The notes under the pieces were generated by a model that worked only from the letters and a program-made list of their open reading frames with translations, searched no databases and was not told the DNA's origin. The position numbers and the translations under genes were made by a program. DNA of 64,000 nt. Source: JASHSH01 sp036490215 (GTDB lineage: Bacteria > Pseudomonadota > Alphaproteobacteria > Rhodospirillales > Magnetospirillaceae). Numbering within the stretch: position 1 is the first letter of the stretch; each line of letters begins with the position of its first letter. The stretch lies in the NCBI GenBank assembly GCA_036490215.1, contig DASXEH010000073.1, forward strand, positions 1 to 64,000, given 5' to 3'. This document shows, in pieces, positions 59,968 through 64,000 of this stretch.

Positions 59968-61026
59968 TTATTTCTCGAGGCGCTTGCCGCTCACGCCGTC
60001 GAACAAGTGCAGGTTGCCGGGCCGGAGCGTCAAGGTGAGCGCCTGGTCCGGCTTCCAGCCGTGATCGGGATGCACCTGGACCACGGCAATCGTGCCATCG
60101 CCCAGCTTGACGTGCAGGAACGACTCGGCGCCGAGATATTCCTCGCCCATCAGCGTGCCCTTCAGCCCGTCGCCACCGGCGGCCGCGACTTCGAACCCGT
60201 TGGGCCGCACACCCACGGTGACCTTGCCATTGGCGGGAATCTCGGTCGGCAATGATCCCGTATTGGCGATCTCGACGCGACCACCCGCCGCCGTACCCGC
60301 CAGTATGTTCATGCGCGGCGAGCCGATGAAGGTGGCGACGAAAGTATTCGCGGGACGGCGATAGAGATCCGACGGCGTGCCGATCTGTTGCGCGATGCCC
60401 TCGTTCATCACCACGATGCGATCGGCCAAGGTCATGGCTTCGATCTGATCGTGGGTGACGTAGACGATCGTCGCATGCAGGCGGCGATGCAGATCGGCAA
60501 GTTCGATGCGCACCTGACCGCGCAGCGCCGCATCGAGATTCGACAGCGGCTCGTCGAACAGGAACACTTCGGGATGGCGCACGATGGCGCGGCCGATGGC
60601 GACACGTTGTCTTTGGCCGCCCGAAAGCTGCGACGGCTTGCGCTTGAGATAGGGCGCGAGTTCGAGGATGCGCACCGCTTCGGTCAGACGCTCGGCAATC
60701 GTCGCCGGCGGCGTCTTGGCCTGCTTCAGGCCGAGCACCATATTGCCTTCGACCGTGAGATGCGGATAGAGCGCGTAGCTTTGGAACACCATCGCCACGC
60801 CGCGCTTCGACGGCGGCGCAACGCTGACATCCTTGCCGCCGATCAGGATGCGGCCGGCGCTCTGATCCTCAAGCCCGGCGATGATGCGCAACAGCGTCGA
60901 CTTGCCGCAGCCCGACGGGCCGACGATGACGATGAACTCGCCCTCGGCCACGTCGAGATCGATCTTCTTCAGAACCTCAACCGGACCGAAGCTTTTCTGT
61001 ACGCCGTCGATGACCAGCTTACCCAT
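59968..61026 (-). CDS. Sugar ABC transporter ATP-binding protein (UgpC/MalK-like)
   Basis: This 352-residue ATPase has Walker A GPSGCGKST, signature LSGGQRQRVAIGRA, Walker B VFLFDEPLSNLD and a C-terminal regulatory OB-fold/TOBE domain. It is of the MalK/UgpC group that powers CUT1 importers. It is the last gene of the SBP-permease-permease-ATPase operon. Confidence 0.95.
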   Translation of the reverse strand: MGKLVIDGVQKSFGPVEVLKKIDLDVAEGEFIVIVGPSGCGKSTLLRIIAGLEDQSAGRILIGGKDVSVAPPSKRGVAMVFQSYALYPHLTVEGNMVLGLKQAKTPPATIAERLTEAVRILELAPYLKRKPSQLSGGQRQRVAIGRAIVRHPEVFLFDEPLSNLDAALRGQVRIELADLHRRLHATIVYVTHDQIEAMTLADRIVVMNEGIAQQIGTPSDLYRRPANTFVATFIGSPRMNILAGTAAGGRVEIANTGSLPTEIPANGKVTVGVRPNGFEVAAAGGDGLKGTLMGEEYLGAESFLHVKLGDGTIAVVQVHPDHGWKPDQALTLTLRPGNLHLFDGVSGKRLEK

Positions 61027-61059
61027 GACGAACGGCCTCGATGATCATTTCACGGCTCT

Positions 61060-61899
61060 TCATTTCACCGCTCCGGCGGTCAACCCGCGCATCAATTGGC
61101 GCGAGAACAGGATGTAGAGGATGACGACGGGAACGATGGCGAGCGTCAGCGCCGCCAGCAGCGCGTTCCAGTCGACCACGAACTGCCCGATGAAGCTTTG
61201 CGCACCCAAGGTCACCGTCTTGGTGCCGGCGCCGGGCGCGAGCACCAGCGGGAACCACAGATCGTTCCAAATCGGCACCATGGTGAAGACGGTGATGGTC
61301 GCGATCGCGGGCCGTATCACCGGCATCACCAGGCGGAACAGGATCGTGTATTCCGACAGCCCGTCGATGCGCGCCGCGTTCTTGAGATCGTCGGACACCT
61401 GGCGCATGAACTCGGACAGCACATAGATCGCCAGCGGCAAACCCTGTGCCGTATAGACCAGGATCAGCGCGAGCAGCGTGTTGGCGAGATCGAGCCCGAC
61501 CATGATCTTGAGAATCGCCACCGTGCCCAGCCGGATCGGGATCATGATGCCGATCGCCATATAGAGGCCGACCAGGCGATTCATCTTGAAGCGGTATTCG
61601 GAGAGCGCGAATCCGGCCATCGCGCCGAAGATCACGATCAACGCCAGCGAAACGATGGTGACGATCAGGCTGTTCTCGAAATAGAGCGCAAAATCGCCGC
61701 GCAGGAACACCGTGTGATAGCCGACCACGCTGAACGTGTCGGGCGTCGGCGGAACCAGCGGCTCGCCGAAAATTCCGGCTTTGCTTTTCAGCGAGTTCAT
61801 CGTCACCAGGATCACCGGGGCCAACGCGATGATCGTGTAGAGGATCAGGATCGCATGGGCGGCGATTTCGGCCTTGATGTTGCGGCGGGCTTTGGCCAT
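61060..61899 (-). CDS. Sugar ABC transporter permease (MalG-like)
   Basis: This 279-residue permease has six helices and the EAA loop (KNAARIDGLSEYTILFRLVM), typical of MalG-type CUT1 subunits. The ATG at 61899 begins MAKARRNIKAEI. It lies 7 bp after the MalF-like gene and 33 bp before the ATPase gene. Confidence 0.93.
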   Translation of the reverse strand: MAKARRNIKAEIAAHAILILYTIIALAPVILVTMNSLKSKAGIFGEPLVPPTPDTFSVVGYHTVFLRGDFALYFENSLIVTIVSLALIVIFGAMAGFALSEYRFKMNRLVGLYMAIGIMIPIRLGTVAILKIMVGLDLANTLLALILVYTAQGLPLAIYVLSEFMRQVSDDLKNAARIDGLSEYTILFRLVMPVIRPAIATITVFTMVPIWNDLWFPLVLAPGAGTKTVTLGAQSFIGQFVVDWNALLAALTLAIVPVVILYILFSRQLMRGLTAGAVK

Positions 61900-61906
61900 G
61901 GGCGGC

Positions 61907-62839
61907 TCAGAGCTGGTAGTAGGTGAGTCGGCGCTGCACGCCGAACAGATAGACCAGCACACCGGCCAGGATGATCAGGAACATAGAACCCGCGATGGTG
62001 GCGCCCATATAGGGGTCGCCCAGCACCAGCTGATTGCCGAAGAAGATGCGATAGAGAAACGTGCCCAGCAGATCGGTCGAGTAGTTGGGCGAGGCGATCG
62101 CGCCCTGGCTGACATAGACCAGATCGAAGGCGTTGAAGTTGCCGACGAAGGTCAGGATCGAAATGATGCCGATCGTCGGCCAGATCAGCGGCAGCTTGAT
62201 CTTGAAGAACTGGGCGAAGCCGGTCAGCCCATCGAGCGACGCCGCTTCGAGCAGCTCCTCGGGAATCGCGAGCAGCGCGGCATAGGTCAGCATCATCGGG
62301 ATGCCGACGAACTGCCACACCGAGATCAGCGCCAGCGTGGTCAGCGCGGTGCTCTCCTGGCCGAGCCAGGGCTCGAACCACGATCCCAAACCGATGGCGT
62401 GAAGGATGCTCCGCGAGATGCCCCAGGTGGGGCTGAGGATCAGGCGCCAGGTGAAGCCGACGATGACGAAGGACAGCATGGTCGGCATGAAGAAGGCCGA
62501 GCGGTAGAAGCCGCGGCCGGGCAGATGCTGGATCGAGAGCAGCGCGGCGAGGCCGACGCCGATCGGGTTCTGCACCAGCATGTGAATGATGAAGAAGTGG
62601 CAGTTGTCGAACAGCGCATTCCAGAACGAGTCCGACCAGTTCGGATCGCCGAACAGCTTCGCCCAATTGGCGATGCCGACGAAGATCTCGGGCGCATCGT
62701 TCAGCTTGTTGAAGAACGAGAGCCGCAGCGTCTCGATCAGCGGGATGATCATCACCAGCGTATAGATCGCGGCAGCCGGAGCGAGCAACGCACCGATGTG
62801 CCAACGGACCGGCCTACGCGGCGCTGTGGTGGTGGTCAT
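61907..62839 (-). CDS. Sugar ABC transporter permease (MalF-like)
   Basis: This 310-residue permease has six helices and the EAA loop LLEAASLDGLTGFAQFFKIK. The N-terminal TTTTAPRRP is short, unlike the long MalF of E. coli. It is preceded by a 146-bp gap containing repeat A4 and the end of the binding-protein gene. Confidence 0.93.
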   Translation of the reverse strand: MTTTTAPRRPVRWHIGALLAPAAAIYTLVMIIPLIETLRLSFFNKLNDAPEIFVGIANWAKLFGDPNWSDSFWNALFDNCHFFIIHMLVQNPIGVGLAALLSIQHLPGRGFYRSAFFMPTMLSFVIVGFTWRLILSPTWGISRSILHAIGLGSWFEPWLGQESTALTTLALISVWQFVGIPMMLTYAALLAIPEELLEAASLDGLTGFAQFFKIKLPLIWPTIGIISILTFVGNFNAFDLVYVSQGAIASPNYSTDLLGTFLYRIFFGNQLVLGDPYMGATIAGSMFLIILAGVLVYLFGVQRRLTYYQL

Positions 62840-62862
62840 GAGTGGTGACTTTGAAATTGAGA

Positions 62863-62956
62863 GGTACCCCCCACCCCTCCCTCCCCCTCAAGGGGGGAGG
62901 GTGATCCCTTCCTATTCCCTCCCCCCTTGAGGGGGAGGGTTAGGGTGGGGGGTACC
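62863..62956. repeat. Dispersed palindromic repeat, family A, copy 4
   Basis: Inside-out arrangement as in copy 3: GGTACCCCCCACCCC arm, CCCTCCCCC-TCAA-GGGGGGAGGG, then CCCTCCCCCC-TTGA-GGGGGAGGG and the closing GGGTGGGGGGTACC. It lies in the operon gap between the binding-protein and permease genes. Confidence 0.88.
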
Positions 62957-62985
62957 TGCATCACAAACAACTCAACCGGGCGATC

Positions 62986-64000
62986 TTACTTCGCCGGCTT
63001 GTACCAGCTGTCCAGACCCGCCTGCAGCTTCTTGGCAGCCGCATCCGGTGTATCCGTGCCGTTGATGACGTTGGCCGACTCGACCCAGAGCTGGTCTTCG
63101 AGGTTCGGCTTCGCGCCACGCGACAGGATCTGGTAGGACGCGCGGATCGACGACTTGCACTGGCCGCGCCAGCTCACGAATTCCTGAGCGATCGGGTCCT
63201 TCTGCTCAACCTTGCCGTTGTAGAGCGGGAAGAAGCCCGGCAGCGAGTTCGAGTAGAGACCGGCGAACTCGGCCGAGGCCACCCAAGACAGGAACTTCTT
63301 GGCGGCGTCGGCATTCTTGCTCTTCGGGTTCAGGCCGACGGCGATGTCGACATGGTCCGAGATGTAGCAGGTGTCGCCCGCCTTCTCGACCGGCGGCGGG
63401 AAGATGCCGAGCGGGAACTTCGCGTCCTTTTCGAACTGCGAGATTTCCCACGAACCGGTCGGATAGATCGCAGCCTTGCCCAGCGTGAACAACGTCTGGC
63501 TGTCGGAATAGGACTGCGCCTTATAGCCGTCACCCATATAGGGCGCCCACTTCGCGAGCTGCTTGAAGGGCTCGACGAATTGCGGGTCGGTCAGCTTCGC
63601 CGTGCCCTTGATCAGGGCGAGGCGGCCGTCTTCGCCATGCCAGTAGTTCGGACCGATGTTCTCCCAGCCCATGGTGGCTGCTTCCCACTGGTCCTTGGTG
63701 CCCATGTCGATCGGGACATAGGTGCCGTCCTTCTTGAGCTTGTCGAGGTCGGCATAGAATTCGGCGACGGTCTTCGGCGGGGCGGCGATGCCGACCTTCT
63801 TGAAGGCGTCTTTATTGTAGAAGAAGCCGTGCAGCACCGAAGCCATCGGCACGCAGAAGGTTGACTTGCCATCGTCGGTCGACCACGCGGCCTTGGCGAC
63901 AGGCGCGAACTTGTCCATGCCGGGCAGCGAGGTGATGTCGGCCAGTTGGCCCTTCTTGAAGAGCTCGAGCGAGGCGTCGAACGGACGGCAGGTGATGATG
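62986..64000 (-). CDS. Sugar ABC transporter substrate-binding protein (partial)
   Basis: This gene runs off the right edge; at least 338 codons are open and no start is in the window. The product shows a CUT1 binding-protein pattern: NKDAFKKVGIAAPPKTVAEF, DQWEAATMGWENIGPNYW, ALIKGTAKLTDPQF and GKAAIYPTGSWEISQFE. Its C-terminus (GLDSWYKPAK) is normal. It precedes the permease genes and should bind a sugar or polyol in the periplasm. Confidence 0.9.
   Translation of the reverse strand, partial: IITCRPFDASLELFKKGQLADITSLPGMDKFAPVAKAAWSTDDGKSTFCVPMASVLHGFFYNKDAFKKVGIAAPPKTVAEFYADLDKLKKDGTYVPIDMGTKDQWEAATMGWENIGPNYWHGEDGRLALIKGTAKLTDPQFVEPFKQLAKWAPYMGDGYKAQSYSDSQTLFTLGKAAIYPTGSWEISQFEKDAKFPLGIFPPPVEKAGDTCYISDHVDIAVGLNPKSKNADAAKKFLSWVASAEFAGLYSNSLPGFFPLYNGKVEQKDPIAQEFVSWRGQCKSSIRASYQILSRGAKPNLEDQLWVESANVINGTDTPDAAAKKLQAGLDSWYKPAK

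Overview
The window is GC-rich chromosomal DNA from an alphaproteobacterium, probably a Rhodospirillales-like or neighbouring lineage. The evidence is gene content and order: fabH-ihfA-merR next to tRNA-Pro, a rib-nusB-thiL operon headed by rpiB-glyA-nrdR, a Ros/MucR regulator, a cytochrome bc1 assembly chaperone, an H+-pyrophosphatase, a Mg-type HemB and bacterial leucyltransferase Bpt. There are no phage genes, transposases or CRISPR arrays. Most of it is ordinary core genome with short accessory stretches.

Layout. 0.2-6.7 kb: an ArsR/SRPBCC operon with a readable promoter and twin operators, dnaE, and two tandem EamA transporters. 6.9-13.4 kb: HrpB helicase, a GDT1-type cation exporter, a membrane diguanylate cyclase, and an aminotransferase/sulfotransferase-like pair. 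13.4-20.6 kb: tRNA-Pro(GGG), MerR regulator, ihfA, fabH, plsX, rpmF, small envelope proteins, a YceD-like protein, the bc1 chaperone and BamE. 20.8-30.7 kb: hppA, then a nine-gene leftward operon rpiB-glyA-nrdR-ribE-ribBX-ribH-nusB-thiL-fliL-like, then mucR. 30.8-40.6 kb: O-acetylhomoserine sulfhydrylase, hemB, a VHL-domain secreted protein, a DJ-1/PfpI protein, methyltransferase, MFS exporter, alpha/beta hydrolase and penicillin-acylase-like enzyme. 40.7-46.4 kb: motA-motB-RDD, bpt, and a MoxR ATPase/VWA pair. 46.7-55.9 kb: two small envelope proteins divergent from a TetR regulator with repeated operators, an OprO/P-like porin with an AT-rich palindromic upstream region, Rieske/O-methyltransferase, PhyH dioxygenase, an ECF sigma factor with a SnoaL-like tail, and a nucleotide-sugar epimerase. 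56-64 kb: two tandem periplasmic Sel1-repeat/trypsin fusion proteins, a MAPEG protein, and a CUT1 sugar ABC transporter whose binding-protein gene runs off the right edge.

At least four families of dispersed palindromic repeats (called A-D here) occupy the gene borders. One copy of family A forms the terminator of an EamA gene; another sits inside the ABC transporter operon between the binding-protein and permease genes. Other points for follow-up: an aminotransferase with Arg where the catalytic Lys is expected; a riboflavin cluster with no ribD and a degenerate RibA domain; three copies of an ATACG-N8-CGTAT operator at the TetR locus; a perfect 24-bp AT-only-arm palindrome upstream of the porin; a bacterial VHL beta-domain protein; and the duplicated Sel1-protease genes. 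I see no clearly new multi-gene defence or mobile system here.
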